NCBI RefSeq assembly: GCF_019219025.1
Contig: NZ_JAHUWN010000012.1
Location: forward strand, 62,001 to 126,000
Origin: Bacillus sp. sid0103
GTDB taxonomy: Bacteria > Bacillota > Bacilli > Bacillales_B > DSM-18226
Length of the DNA: 64,000 bases
Direction: 5' to 3'
The position numbers and the translations under genes were made by a program. Of the stretch, positions 17,312-27,882 are shown piece by piece (position 1 is the first letter of the stretch; each line of letters starts with the position of its first letter). The notes beneath the pieces are model-generated. The model saw nothing but the letters and a program-made list of their open reading frames with translations. It made no database searches and was not told the origin of the DNA.

Positions 17312-18364
17312 ATGAGTGAACAAGAAAAAATTCGCCTAACCTCTTTGTCAACAAAAGCTGGTTGAGGCTGTAAAATTGGTCCTGAAGACCTGACGCAAGT
17401 TTTGCGTCAATTACCGAAACAAGAACCTGTTCCTGAATTATTAGTGGGACTTGATACATCAGATGATGCTGGAGTGTACCAAATAACAGACTCTATCGCG
17501 TTGATCCAGACAGTTGATTATTTTACGCCAATTGTGGACGATCCATATATGTTCGGTCAAATTACCGCAGCAAATGCATTAAGCGATGTTTATGCCATGG
17601 GTGGAGAGCCTAAAACCGTCTTGAATATCGTTGGTTTTCCGATTAAAAAGCTTGGTGCCCAAATGCTGGCTGATATCCTTCGTGGTGCTGCAGATAAAGT
17701 AAAAGAAGCTGGGGCTATTACGGTGGGCGGCCATTCCATTGATGACCAAGAACCAAAATTCGGACTTTCCGTTACGGGTATCGTCCATCCCGAAAAAGTT
17801 TGGAAAAATGTCGGGGCAATTCCAGGAGATGTTCTTGTGTTGACTAAGCCTATTGGTGTCGGTATCATCACAACTGGTATAAAAAGATCCGCGGTAACAG
17901 CGGAGCAGGAACAAATTGTAACTGAAACAATGGCTACCTTAAATAAAGTGGCGGCTGAAGTTTTAGCTGATTTTCACCCTCATGCTGTTACAGATGTTAC
18001 TGGATTTGGCTTATTGGGTCATGGCAGTGAAATGGCACGCGGCAGCCAGGTTAGTTTTGAATTATCGCTCGTACAAGTCCCTGTTTTGGAAGGTGCACTT
18101 GAATTAGCGAAAATAGGTGTAGTTCCCGGCGGTTCAAAGGCGAATCATAAATGGTTAGCGGATGACGTTGTCTATGAGGATATCCTTCCAGAGGAACAAC
18201 TGCTCCTTTGCGATGCGATTACATCCGGCGGTCTGTTTGTTGCCCTCAATGAGCAGGAAGCCATTGAATATGTTGACAAGCTCCAATCTAAAGGGTTAGC
18301 CTATGCATCGATTGTGGGAAGAGTGACCGAGAAGAAAGATAAATATATTTATGTGACAAGATGA
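17312..18364 (+). CDS. selD: Selenophosphate synthase, Sec-containing
   Basis: A 350-residue ATP-dependent enzyme that makes selenophosphate from selenide. The catalytic position is Sec: KAG-Sec-GCK, with UGA at 17363-17365 (residue 18), followed by the conserved Lys. The rest of the fold is intact, including LVGLDTSDDAGVY, MGGEPKTVLNIVGFP, VGGHSIDD and DVTGFGLLGHG. Without Sec decoding the gene would appear to start at about 17402 and lose its active site. GGGAGGTGG precedes the ATG. It is divergent from the SelW-like gene. Downstream a hairpin near 18364-18389 may end the transcript. Confidence 0.95.
17391..17409 (+). promoter_or_regulatory. Bacterial SECIS hairpin of selD
   Basis: TGACGCAA pairs perfectly with TTGCGTCA around loop GTT, starting 26 bases after the UGA. 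It lies inside the coding sequence and would be read by SelB. Confidence 0.75.
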
Positions 18365-18389
18365 CAGCGAAGCCCTTATGGTTCGCTGT
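18364..18389 (+). terminator. Possible selD terminator
   Basis: ACAGCGAA pairs with TTCGCTGT; the downstream T-rich tract is interrupted (TTCTC, later TTTTTTT). Confidence 0.5.
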
Positions 18390-18437
18390 TTCTCTTATGT
18401 TTTTTTCACCTAAAATAGGGTTAAAAAGCCATAATAT

Positions 18438-18481
18438 CAAAAAATCCGCCATTACCGTTAAAAAATCCGCCATTATCGGCC
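18438..18481. repeat. Short direct repeat
   Basis: AAAAAATCCGCCATTA occurs twice, about 24 bases apart, between the selD terminator and the tdh terminator. No function is apparent. Confidence 0.6.
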
Positions 18482-18496
18482 AATTATTTGTCGATT

Positions 18497-18532
18497 AAAA
18501 AAATCCTGAACCATATTGGCCCAGGATTTTTT
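18497..18532 (-). terminator. Terminator of tdh
   Basis: AAAAATCCTG and CAGGATTTTT form the stem; the minus strand ends in a T-rich tract. Confidence 0.75.
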
Positions 18533-18535
18533 CAT

Positions 18536-19480
18536 TTATAACTTCTGACGCAGCTTTTCCACCATATCCTTCGTCATTTTATCCAAATCAAACGCGTATT
18601 TAAAGCCCCATTCCTCTTTTGCCGCTGTAGCATCAATAGAATTCGGCCAGCTTTCCGCAATTTTTTGACGCTCAGGGTCCACCTCATACGAAATTTCAAA
18701 TCCTGGAACAAACTTAGCAATAGACGCTGCAATTCCTTCTGGATCAAAGCTCATTGCCGTAATGTTAAAAGCATTGCGGTGGATAAGTTTAGATGAATCT
18801 GCCTCCATTAAATCAACAATCGCATTCAAGGCATCTGGCATATACATCATGTCCATGTAGGTACCTTTATCAATGTAAGAAGTATATTTACCATTTTTGA
18901 TCGCTTCATAGTAAATTTCAACGGCGTAATCCGTGGTTCCGCCACCTGGAAGCGCAACATAAGAAATTAACCCTGGAAAGCGTAAGCCGCGTGTATCCAC
19001 ACCGAACTTATGGAAATAGTAGTCAGACAATAATTCCCCGGCCACTTTATTAACCCCGTACATCGTAGTTGGACGCATTATAGTATCTTGCGGGGTGTTA
19101 TCCTTTGGAGTTGAAGGGCCAAAAGCACCAATCGAACTTGGGGTGAAAAATTGCGCCTTTAACTCTCTTGCTGTTTCAAGACTATTCATCAACCCGCCCA
19201 TATTTAAATTCCAGGCAAATACGGGCTTTGCTTCTGCAGTAGCTGATAGTAATGCTGCTAGGTGCATAACCGTATCTACGTTGTATTTCTTAGCAACTTC
19301 TACCATTTTGTTTGCATCTGTTACGTCAACAGTCTCAAATGGACCACTTTGGGCTGCTTCACTGTCATTCTTTTTAATATCTGTTGCAATGACATTATCC
19401 GCACCATAAATATCGCGTAGCTTTAACGTTAATTCTGATCCAATCTGCCCTAATGCACCTGTGATTAAAATTCGCTTCAT
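18536..19480 (-). CDS. L-threonine 3-dehydrogenase, SDR type
   Basis: A 314-residue extended SDR. The NAD-binding motif is [12 protein letters not shown] at the N-terminus and the catalytic YxxxK is in YGVNKVAGE near residue 140. TxxPTTMYG, [10 protein letters not shown] and [10 protein letters not shown] blocks match the SDR-type threonine dehydrogenase group rather than generic GalE. It oxidises L-threonine to 2-amino-3-ketobutyrate. The 2-amino-3-ketobutyrate CoA ligase gene is directly upstream (54 bases), which completes the threonine-to-glycine route and supports the call. B. subtilis uses an unrelated medium-chain Tdh for this step. Confidence 0.88.
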   Translation of the reverse strand: MKRILITGALGQIGSELTLKLRDIYGADNVIATDIKKNDSEAAQSGPFETVDVTDANKMVEVAKKYNVDTVMHLAALLSATAEAKPVFAWNLNMGGLMNSLETARELKAQFFTPSSIGAFGPSTPKDNTPQDTIMRPTTMYGVNKVAGELLSDYYFHKFGVDTRGLRFPGLISYVALPGGGTTDYAVEIYYEAIKNGKYTSYIDKGTYMDMMYMPDALNAIVDLMEADSSKLIHRNAFNITAMSFDPEGIAASIAKFVPGFEISYEVDPERQKIAESWPNSIDATAAKEEWGFKYAFDLDKMTKDMVEKLRQKL

Positions 19481-19533
19481 CTTCGTTTCTCCGTCCTCTT
19501 CACTTAGGCTAAAAAATAGTTATTCCCTTATGT

Positions 19534-20724
19534 TTAGATAACGCCCATTTCCTTGCCGACTTTTTCATAGATTGCAATCGCTTGATCGAGCATTTCTTTT
19601 GAATGTGCTGCTGTTGGCATATTCCGAACTCGTCCAGTTCCTTTTGGTACAGTTGGGAAAACAATAGCCTTAGCATAAACCCCTTCTTCGTTCAAACGTT
19701 TACTGAATTGTTGGGTAAGTGCTTCATCTCCAATAATACAAGGAGTAATCGGCGTTTCACTGTTACCAATATTAAAACCTAACTCTTTCAAGCCTTTTTT
19801 AAGATAATCTCCATTTTCCCAAAGCTTCTTGTTAAGTTCCGTACTTTCCATCAGAATTTCAATCGACTTCTTGCTAGCTGCAACATCGGCTGGTGTAAGC
19901 GAAGTTGAAAATAAGAATGGGCGACTGCGGACTTTTAACCAATCAATAAGATTCTTCTTACCAGCTACATATCCGCCAACTACGCCAATCGCCTTGGATA
20001 ATGTGCCAATTTGAAAATCAATTTTATCAGAAAGACCAAAATGCTTGACAGTACCTGCCCCATCACCAAGAACACCTGAACCATGTGCATCGTCTACATA
20101 GGTGATTAAGTCAAATTCTTCCGCTATCTTAACGATTTCTGGCAGTAAGGCGATATCGCCGTCCATGGAGAAGACGCCGTCTGTAATCACCATAATCTTA
20201 TTGTAAAGACCAGATTCTTTAGCTTCTTTAGCTTTTGCTCGTAAATCTTCCATATCGGAGTGATTAACACGGATTATTTTTGCTTTCGAAAGTCGACAGC
20301 CGTCAATTATTGACGCATGATTTAACTCATCTGAAAGAATCGCATCATTTTTATCCATGACTGCCGAAATAGCGGCCATGTTGCAATTAAATCCAGATTG
20401 GTAGGCAATTGCTGCTTCTGTATGTTTAAATTCAGCCAATTTCTCTTCGAGCTCAACATGAAGCTTAAGCGTTCCATTAATCGTCCGGACGGCACCTGCC
20501 CCGACACCGTATTTTTCAATCGCATCGGCGGCAGCTTTTTTCAAGCGTTCATCCGTTGCTAAACCTAAATAGTTATTAGAAGAAAGATTGACTAATTCTC
20601 TCCCGTTAATAGTGATAACAGGTCCATTCGGGCTCTCAAGTGGATCAATGAAATTATATAGGCCTTTTCCCTTTAAATCCTCAAGATTTTCATTTAAAAA
20701 TTGCTCTAAAATATGACTAGACAT
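19534..20724 (-). CDS. kbl: Glycine C-acetyltransferase (2-amino-3-ketobutyrate CoA ligase)
   Basis: A 396-residue PLP enzyme of the alpha-oxoamine synthase family. It splits 2-amino-3-ketobutyrate with CoA to glycine and acetyl-CoA. Key blocks are [15 protein letters not shown] near residue 47, [16 protein letters not shown] near 205 and the PLP lysine in [14 protein letters not shown] near 243. BioF is a relative, but the partner SDR dehydrogenase just downstream argues for threonine catabolism. AGAGGGGG lies upstream of the ATG. A strong terminator hairpin sits in its leader. Confidence 0.93.
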   Translation of the reverse strand: MSSHILEQFLNENLEDLKGKGLYNFIDPLESPNGPVITINGRELVNLSSNNYLGLATDERLKKAAADAIEKYGVGAGAVRTINGTLKLHVELEEKLAEFKHTEAAIAYQSGFNCNMAAISAVMDKNDAILSDELNHASIIDGCRLSKAKIIRVNHSDMEDLRAKAKEAKESGLYNKIMVITDGVFSMDGDIALLPEIVKIAEEFDLITYVDDAHGSGVLGDGAGTVKHFGLSDKIDFQIGTLSKAIGVVGGYVAGKKNLIDWLKVRSRPFLFSTSLTPADVAASKKSIEILMESTELNKKLWENGDYLKKGLKELGFNIGNSETPITPCIIGDEALTQQFSKRLNEEGVYAKAIVFPTVPKGTGRVRNMPTAAHSKEMLDQAIAIYEKVGKEMGVI

Positions 20725-20766
20725 ATTTCATCCCCCTCTAATCTTTAATCCTGGATTGTTGTTTAT

Positions 20767-20798
20767 GAAAAAACGATTGTCCGTTTCAGACGGACAAT
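20767..20798 (-). terminator. Terminator hairpin in the kbl leader
   Basis: On the minus strand ATTGTCCGT pairs perfectly with ACGGACAAT and is followed by CGTTTTTT. It ends 43 bases before the kbl start. No gene precedes it on that strand, so it may be a leader attenuator. A weaker hairpin (CCTTTA/TAAAGG) lies just upstream. I saw no T-box or known riboswitch. Confidence 0.65.
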
Positions 20799-21033
20799 GA
20801 AATTTCCTTTAAATAGTGGTACTAAAGGATTCCTAATGTATACTTTATCATATTTTTTTAAAGTTGTTCATATCTAGCGGACAAAAAAGTAAAATATTTT
20901 TATTCTAATAACATACCCAATTCTAATTTAGGTTATTTCTAAAGAAACAAAGGGCATATTTCAACATTATTTTATAATCATACACTTTACGTTATAATGG
21001 TTTTTTAATCCCCTCCATCGTAAGAAAGAAAGG

Positions 21034-21330
21034 ATGTCCATTTTGTCATTATTGTATTCTGCACTTTATTCACTTTTTGTTGGCGCAATCTTTATTTTAC
21101 TAATCATTGTCGCTTACGATTTCCTGTACGGAGAAAAAAAAGAAAAGCAAACAAAGAAAATACATAAATATTTTCAAAAAGAGACAATTAAAAAAATCGA
21201 CGTTCTCGAACATCAACCTCGTAAATTTACCATGTACCAAGTTACAACTAATAATGGAGTACAAAAGATTAAGATGAAGCCTGGTTATAAAGTTATTAAG
21301 ATGGTATCAAAGGAAAAACGTAAGAAGTAA
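21034..21330 (+). CDS. Small membrane protein of unknown function
   Basis: A protein of up to 98 residues with one strong N-terminal membrane segment (about residues 5-30) ending at YDFLYGEKKEK, then a basic soluble tail rich in K and containing YQVTTNNGVQKIKMKPGYKV. The ATG at 21034 sits directly on the AAAGG site, so the TTG at 21043 may be the true start. It stands alone. I do not recognise the family. Confidence 0.65.
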   Translation: MSILSLLYSALYSLFVGAIFILLIIVAYDFLYGEKKEKQTKKIHKYFQKETIKKIDVLEHQPRKFTMYQVTTNNGVQKIKMKPGYKVIKMVSKEKRKK

Positions 21331-21393
21331 CTCTCGTTTCCCATTATGCGGCATCTTGGTCCTTACTCTTTGACACATTTCGGTAATCTCATT

Positions 21394-21435
21394 AAAAAAC
21401 GCTCGGAGTCTTATTATTACTCAGAGCGTTTTTGT
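21394..21435. terminator. Bidirectional terminator
   Basis: ACGCTC-GAGT pairs with ACTC-GAGCGT and is followed by TTTTT on the plus strand and TTTTT on the minus strand. Confidence 0.8.
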
Positions 21436-21475
21436 TTTCTCTTCTTTTCTTTTTATCATTTTGGCAACAAATGTC

Positions 21476-21487
21476 CTGACCGGTCAG
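21476..21487. promoter_or_regulatory. TetR-type palindrome
   Basis: CTGACCGGTCAG is a perfect 12-base palindrome of the form many TetR-family operators take. It lies between two gene 3' ends, so no obvious target promoter is present. Confidence 0.35.
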
Positions 21488-21504
21488 TATTTATTTCGAT
21501 AGAA

Positions 21505-21535
21505 AGAAAGGACCCAACTGTGAGAGTCCTTTTTC
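21505..21535. terminator. Terminator near the nitronate monooxygenase 3' end
   Basis: AGGAC pairs with GTCCT across a 12-base loop and is followed by TTTT on the plus strand and TTTCTTTC on the minus strand. Confidence 0.55.
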
Positions 21536-21551
21536 ATACAATGTAATTAAA

Positions 21552-22550
21552 TTAGTTTACTGACACCGAACTCAATTTCCCTGCATTTCGATTGATGTTT
21601 TGTACTGCTTCTTTGTATTCTATTTCTAAAGAATTAATTATTTCAGCTACTGATTCAATTTTATTGATCGCTCCAACACCGTGACCAGCCGACCAAATGT
21701 CTCGCCATGCTTTCGCATTTGTTTCCCTTTGCATACTATCAAAGTTTACCTGATCTTTTTTAACGAGTTTCTCCGGGTCTAATCCCGCCTTTTTAATACT
21801 AGGTACCAGCATATTGCACATGACGCCGGAGAAAGCATCAGTTAAAATGATATCCTCTTGGGTGGCTTCAACGAGCATTTCGCGGTATTCATCATTAGCC
21901 ATACTTTCGGTCGCTACGATAAACCTTGTTCCCATATAGGCAAGATCCGCACCCGCCGCTTGGGCAGCTAAAATCCCTTTGCCCGTAGAAATAGAACCCG
22001 CAAGGATAATAATTCCATCCCAGAAGGTGCGAACCATATCCACGAAGGCAAAGCTGTTAATTTGTCCTGCATGACCGCCTGCCCCGCTTGACACTAAAAT
22101 TAAACCATCAACACCAGCTTCTGCGGCTTTTTTAGCAAATTTCAAATCACTAACATCTGAGAATACGAGTCCACCATATTCATGCACAATATCTACGACT
22201 ACTTTCGGACTTCCTAAGGAGGTAATCACCAATTGAGGCTGATGCTTTTTAATTAATTCAAGTTCTTCCTGCAGACGGCTGTAAGAGCTATGTACAACCA
22301 TATTCATTGCCCACGGTGCAATTTTCCGGTCTGGCTCGAGGGCACGTGCCTCTTCCAACTCTGCATTTAATTGTCCCATCCACTGATCTAGTACTTCAAT
22401 GGGTCTTGCGTTTGGAGCAGGAAAGGAACCAATTACGCCATTTAAGCAACAATTTTTTACGAGTTCAGTGCCTGACACCAAAAACATCGGAGCCGAAATA
22501 ACAGGCAACTTCAAATGAGTCCACCATGATTCTGGAATTGATTTTTCCAT
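21552..22550 (-). CDS. Nitronate monooxygenase
   Basis: A 332-residue FMN enzyme of the 2-nitropropane dioxygenase (NMO) family, with a TIM-barrel fold. It oxidises alkyl nitronates such as propionate 3-nitronate. Typical blocks are PVISAPMFLVSG near the start, GLILVSSGAGGHAGQ near residue 155 (FMN phosphate and catalytic His region), and GTRFIVATESMA. I chose the ATG at 22550 with AGGG eight bases upstream; a GTG three codons earlier is possible. It stands alone upstream of the divergent guanine riboswitch. Confidence 0.9.
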   Translation of the reverse strand: MEKSIPESWWTHLKLPVISAPMFLVSGTELVKNCCLNGVIGSFPAPNARPIEVLDQWMGQLNAELEEARALEPDRKIAPWAMNMVVHSSYSRLQEELELIKKHQPQLVITSLGSPKVVVDIVHEYGGLVFSDVSDLKFAKKAAEAGVDGLILVSSGAGGHAGQINSFAFVDMVRTFWDGIIILAGSISTGKGILAAQAAGADLAYMGTRFIVATESMANDEYREMLVEATQEDIILTDAFSGVMCNMLVPSIKKAGLDPEKLVKKDQVNFDSMQRETNAKAWRDIWSAGHGVGAINKIESVAEIINSLEIEYKEAVQNINRNAGKLSSVSVN

Positions 22551-22775
22551 TTTCTTCACCCTTTTATATTAGAATTTTCTGAATAAACTGTACACACTAA
22601 TAGTACCTGAAAATGAATGGTTATTCAATCTTTGAGTTAGTCTTTTATTATCGGTGAATAAACCGTTTCTAGTACACGAACGATGCGTGAGAAAAAATTT
22701 AAAATGTTCGTTTTTCTGAAAAAACTTATTGATTTACTTTTTATCTGCTCGTATAATGTGAATAAATTCATATCG

Positions 22776-22850
22776 TTTCACTCATATAATCGCGGGAATA
22801 TGGCCCGCAAGTTTCTACCGGATTGCCGTTAACAATCTGACTATGAGTGG
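22776..22850 (+). promoter_or_regulatory. Guanine-type purine riboswitch
   Basis: The sequence has all conserved parts of the purine riboswitch: CACTCATATAATCGCGGG, ATATGG, GTTTCTACCGG and a closing GACTATGAGTG. The base before TATG in GACTATG is C, which corresponds to the guanine/xanthine-sensing C74 rather than adenine-sensing U74. It lies upstream of xpt-pbuX, its classical target, with an intrinsic terminator between. Confidence 0.95.
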
Positions 22851-22907
22851 GTAATGCGAATGGCGCCTCTTTTTTAGATGTGCACCTATTCCTAATCTTT
22901 TGGACAC

Positions 22908-23713
<806 letters not shown>

Positions 23714-23714
<1 letters not shown>

Positions 23715-25027
23715 TGAAACAGCATCCATTGAAAATTACTTCATTAGGAATTCAACATGTATTAGCCATGTATGCAGGTGCAGTCATCGTCCCACTCATC
23801 GTCGGCGGAGCTCTTAAATTTTCCGGAGAACAATTAACCTACTTGGTTTCCATCGATATTTTAATGTGTGGAATTGCGACAATTTTACAGGTTTGGCAGA
23901 ATCGCTTTTTCGGAATTGGTTTACCAATTGTTCTTGGCTGTACCTTTACCGCAGTTGGACCAATGATTGCGATTGGCGGACAGTTTGGTATTTCAGCTAT
24001 TTATGGATCGATACTAATTTCTGGACTTATCGTCATTGTTATTTCTCAATTCTTTGGCAAGTTAATTAAGTTCTTCCCACCAGTTGTCACTGGTTCAGTT
24101 GTAACCATTATTGGGATTACACTGATTCCTGTTGCAATGAATAACATCGCTGGTGGTCAAGGCAGCCCCGATTTTGGCAGCCTTTCAAATATCGGCTTAG
24201 CATTCGGAACTTTGCTTTTTATTATCTTACTCTATCGATTTACGAAAGGTTTTATTCGCTCCATTGCTATTCTACTAGGTTTAATGGGTGGAACCCTAGC
24301 TGCTTCTTTTATGGGGAAAGTAAATTTCTCTGCGGTATCTGATGCATCATGGTTCCACATGGTAAAACCATTTTATTTTGGTACACCTACCTTTGAATGG
24401 ACTCCGATCATTACGATGACTTTAGTTGCCATTGTAAGCATGGTAGAATCAACTGGTGTTTATTTCGCCCTCAGTGATATTACAGGGAAAAAAATAACAG
24501 AAAAAGATTTATCCAGAGGTTATCGTGCGGAAGGTCTCGCGAGCATCATCGGAGCTGTGTTTAATGCGTTTCCATACACAACCTATTCACAAAATGTGGG
24601 ACTTGTCCAACTCTCAGGAGTAAAAAGTAATAACGTCATTTATACGATGGGCGGTATGTTAGTGTTTCTAGGGTTTATTCCGAAAATCGCTGCATTTACA
24701 ACCGTTATTCCAACACCTGTACTTGGTGGCGCAATGGTGGCGATGTTTGGAATGGTTATTGCCTATGGAATTAAAATGCTCGGCAAAGTTGATTTTGCTT
24801 CACAAGAAAATCTTCTAATTATTGCATGCTCTGTTGGTATGGGAATGGGCGTTACAGCTGTACCAGAAATGTTTTCCCACCTGCCTGAAGGTGTGAAAAT
24901 CCTTACTAGCAGCGGTATAGTAACAGGAAGCCTAACGGCAATTTTTCTTAACATTGTTTTCAACCTAACAAAGTCAACAAAGCAAATAAAGCAAAGGAAG
25001 CAAGTAAATAATCAAATTGCTTCTTAA
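23714..25027 (+). CDS. pbuX: Xanthine permease
   Basis: A 437-residue NAT/NCS2-family proton-coupled permease with about 12-14 membrane segments. QHVLAMYAGAVIVPLIVG near the N-terminus and NAFPYTTYSQNVGLVQLSG near residue 280 are the family motifs, and VESTGVYFALSDITGKK holds the substrate-site Glu. It takes up xanthine for Xpt. Its start overlaps the xpt stop, and a strong terminator follows. Confidence 0.95.
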
Positions 25028-25045
25028 TATACGAACGATTACAGC

Positions 25046-25078
25046 AAAAGACGATACTTATCCACGGTATCGTCTTTA
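25046..25078 (+). terminator. Terminator of xpt-pbuX
   Basis: AAAGACGATAC pairs with GTATCGTCTTT around a 9-base loop and is followed by AATTATTTTT. Confidence 0.8.
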
Positions 25079-25285
25079 ATTATTTTTATCCATCCCCTTA
25101 ATCAACTCAAAGATATTCGTAATCGTTCTTTGTGTGTTCGAACTTAATCTAGGAGTTGAATTATCACTTCCAGACCCTGAGGTTGTCGATGTTATTGTTA
25201 TCGGAGCTATCCAAATGGCTCCGCCAAAGTTTACAATACCGCCAGAAATGGTACCGATCGAAATTCCCTCTCGATTGATTGTCAA
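25076..25285 (-). CDS. Small protein, possibly GerPA/GerPF-like
   Basis: A protein of about 69 residues with a Gly/Ser/Thr-rich core, GGIVNFGGAIWIAPIT followed by SGSGS. Spore germination proteins GerPA and GerPF have a similar pattern (xFGDxxxxSP then GSG), so it may belong to this group. The resemblance is by eye and weak. I chose the TTG at 25285 with GGGGGTGG upstream; a GTG three codons earlier is possible. It stands alone and converges on pbuX. Confidence 0.5.
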   Translation of the reverse strand: MTINREGISIGTISGGIVNFGGAIWIAPITITSTTSGSGSDNSTPRLSSNTQRTITNIFELIKGMDKNN

Positions 25286-25421
25286 CCTATCCACCCCCTT
25301 CCTGTTTATTATTAGTATATGGACAAGTTGAGAAAATGGTTTAAGCTTTTCCATTAATAAAAGGAATAACTTTGTCAGTCATCAAAAAGAGCCGCATCTG
25401 CAGCCCTTTCCTTCCTTTAAA

Positions 25422-25901
25422 TTACCTTTTTTGAAGCTTGCATGCTTTTTTTTCCAGTTTGCAGATCCACTTATAGTACCTTAACAGGATAAGTAAAAGA
25501 ACCGGATTAGTCATCGCTGCATGCCACAATTTCCACCATCCATAGTGAAAGTACCCCCAAGGCGCAGGAAGTAAAGTAATGGCTTCATAGAGCAAAATAA
25601 CAATGACAAAAAGAATAAAAAATAAGATTTTCTTAAATACTTTTGATTTATGAGGGAAAAAATTCAAAAAAATCATATTTACAGGAGGAACTAAGAAAAT
25701 ATGTGGTAGAAGTCCTGCCCAATCAATTTCTTTGTCAAAATACCAGTATCCTTGGTATTTGAATTCTACAAACAAATCGAAAATGACTTGAAAGGCAATG
25801 GTAAAGGTCCAAATATGTACAATTTGGTTTTCTGTCAAATGTTTATTTTTTTTAAAAGCGAAATAATTAAATAAGATAATGGCGATAAGTAATCCAATCA
25901 T
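25422..25901 (-). CDS. CBO0543-family membrane protein
   Basis: A 159-residue integral membrane protein with about four or five hydrophobic segments. Recognisable blocks are YWYFDKEIDWAGLLPHIFL and PPVNMIFLNFFP, which I associate with the CBO0543 family found in bacilli and clostridia. The function is unknown. The C-terminus is basic. It stands alone, divergent from the ABC-F gene at 26115. Confidence 0.7.
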   Translation of the reverse strand: MIGLLIAIILFNYFAFKKNKHLTENQIVHIWTFTIAFQVIFDLFVEFKYQGYWYFDKEIDWAGLLPHIFLVPPVNMIFLNFFPHKSKVFKKILFFILFVIVILLYEAITLLPAPWGYFHYGWWKLWHAAMTNPVLLLILLRYYKWICKLEKKACKLQKR

Positions 25902-26114
25902 ATTTTATCCTTTTTTAATTAAAGTGCCCAACTACCCAGATAATTAATACATCAATCATATTTCGATAAAAAATAAATGGTTCCTTTTTTAGACAAATTT
26001 CATTTTCCAATAAAACTTACAGTAATTTTCATCGTAAAAATATAGTCGAATCCTCAAAAATCTAGTATGATGTACTAATGTATTAATTCTTGAACAAAGC
26101 GAGGATTACAAAAA

Positions 26115-27668
26115 ATGAGCTTACTAAACGTTGAAAATTTAAGTCATACATTCGGGGACCGTACTTTATTTAAAGACGTTTCCTTTCGATTATTAGCTGA
26201 AGATCATGTTGGCCTAGTTGGTGCTAACGGTGTTGGGAAATCCACTTTAATGAATATCATTACTGGACAATTGATTCATGACAGCGGTCGTGTCGAATGG
26301 ACACCTGGAGTTCACTACGGGTATTTGGATCAGCATACCGTGCTGACTAAAGGAAGAACCATGCGCGATGTCCTGCGCGACGCGTTCCTCCCTCTTTTTG
26401 AAAAAGAAAAAGAATTAAATGAAGTAATTGCCAAAATGGGTGACGCCTCTCCTGAAGAGCTGGAGGTTCTTTTAGAGAAAATGGGTGAAGTCCAAGACGT
26501 TTTAGATGCTGGCGGCTTCTATTCATTGGATATTAAAATTGAAGAGGCAGCGCGAGGCTTAGGTCTCGATGCAATTGGATTAGACCGCGACGTTGCAGCA
26601 CTTAGCGGTGGACAGCGTACAAAAGTTCTGCTAGCTAAGCTTCTTTTGGAACAACCCAAAGTCCTTTTGCTAGATGAGCCAACCAACTATCTTGATGTAG
26701 AACATATCCGTTGGTTACAAAACTACCTAAAAGACTACCCTTATGCGTTTATCTTAATCTCCCATGATACGGAATTTATGAATCAGGTATCCAATGTTAT
26801 TTTTCAATTGGAATTTTCGAAGCTAACACGTTACACGGCAAGTTATGAAAAGTTCCTTGAACTTGCGGAGATCAATAAAAATCAGCACATTAATGCCTAT
26901 GAGAAGCAAATGGAATTTATCAAAAAACAAGAAGATTTTATTGCGAAAAATAAGGCGCGCTATTCGACAACTGGCCGAGCAAAAAGCCGTCAAAAACAGC
27001 TGGATCGGATCGAACGAATTGATCGTCCGGAAACTGCCTTGAAGCCAACCTTTGGATTTAAAGAGTCGCGCAGCAGCAGCCGTTATGTTTTTGAAGCGAA
27101 AGATTTAGAAATTGGTTACTCTGAGCCACTTCTCCCAAAAATGAATATGACGATTGAACGTGGTGAAAAAGTAGCCATCATTGGTTGTAACGGTGTCGGT
27201 AAGTCGACCCTTCTTAAAACGATGCTTGGAAAAATTGATCCAATTAATGGTAAAGTTGAACGCGGCGATTTCCTCTTCCCTTCTTATTTTGAACAAGAAG
27301 TTAAAGCTGGTGGAATTACACCAATTGAAGATGTTTGGAATGCCTTCCCATCAATGGATCAAAATCAAGTTCGCGCAGCACTTGCCCGCTGTGGATTGAA
27401 AAATGATCACATCTCTCGTCCTATGAATCAATTGAGCGGCGGAGAACAAGCTAAAGTTCGACTATGTAAGCTGATGATGACGGAAAGTAACTGGATCCTA
27501 TTCGATGAACCAACAAACCACCTTGATATTGATGCGAAAGCCGAACTCAAACGAGCGCTCAAAGAATACAAAGGAACAGTTGTACTAGTCTGCCACGAAC
27601 CCGACTTTTATGAGGATTGGGTAACAAAAACGTGGAATGTCGAAGAATGGTCACAATTAACGGTTTAA
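26115..27668 (+). CDS. yfmM: ABC-F ATPase, YfmM-like
   Basis: A 517-residue soluble protein with two ABC domains. Domain 1 carries GANGVGKST, ALSGGQ and LLDEPTNYLD; domain 2 carries GCNGVGKST, QLSGGEQ and FDEPTNHLD. Overall sequence, especially the C-terminal ELKRALKEYKG, follows B. subtilis YfmM. ABC-F proteins act on ribosomes; YfmM is linked to translation of difficult sequences rather than to known drug resistance. It differs from the ABC-F protein at 8795 in its short linker and lack of an attenuator. A terminator (27680-27710) follows. Confidence 0.88.
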   Translation: MSLLNVENLSHTFGDRTLFKDVSFRLLAEDHVGLVGANGVGKSTLMNIITGQLIHDSGRVEWTPGVHYGYLDQHTVLTKGRTMRDVLRDAFLPLFEKEKELNEVIAKMGDASPEELEVLLEKMGEVQDVLDAGGFYSLDIKIEEAARGLGLDAIGLDRDVAALSGGQRTKVLLAKLLLEQPKVLLLDEPTNYLDVEHIRWLQNYLKDYPYAFILISHDTEFMNQVSNVIFQLEFSKLTRYTASYEKFLELAEINKNQHINAYEKQMEFIKKQEDFIAKNKARYSTTGRAKSRQKQLDRIERIDRPETALKPTFGFKESRSSSRYVFEAKDLEIGYSEPLLPKMNMTIERGEKVAIIGCNGVGKSTLLKTMLGKIDPINGKVERGDFLFPSYFEQEVKAGGITPIEDVWNAFPSMDQNQVRAALARCGLKNDHISRPMNQLSGGEQAKVRLCKLMMTESNWILFDEPTNHLDIDAKAELKRALKEYKGTVVLVCHEPDFYEDWVTKTWNVEEWSQLTV

Positions 27669-27679
27669 GAGCCTTTACA

Positions 27680-27710
27680 GAAACCCTTGCTTCCTGGCAA
27701 GGGTTTTTCT
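27680..27710 (+). terminator. Terminator of yfmM
   Basis: AAACCCTTGC pairs with GCAAGGGTTT and is followed by TTCTT. Confidence 0.85.
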
Positions 27711-27882
27711 TGATGTCATTGGTAGTATAGTGTTTTTCCGTATGTTATCCTTATCGAATAAAACGATATTTATTGATAGAATAAATCGATGTAATGAATT
27801 TATTAATAAAAACTATTTCAGTATAATTCAAAAAGTACAGAGATATTACAGTATATAAAAATACAACTAAGGTGGAATAATT

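Noticed and set aside
17312..17401. selD looks interrupted by a stop at 17363-17365, as in a pseudogene
   Set aside because: The stop is a UGA at the catalytic position, the frame continues intact, a SECIS-like hairpin follows and selA is close by; Sec is the better reading.
20725..20900. T-box leader before kbl
   Set aside because: No T-box antiterminator sequence or specifier-loop arrangement was found.
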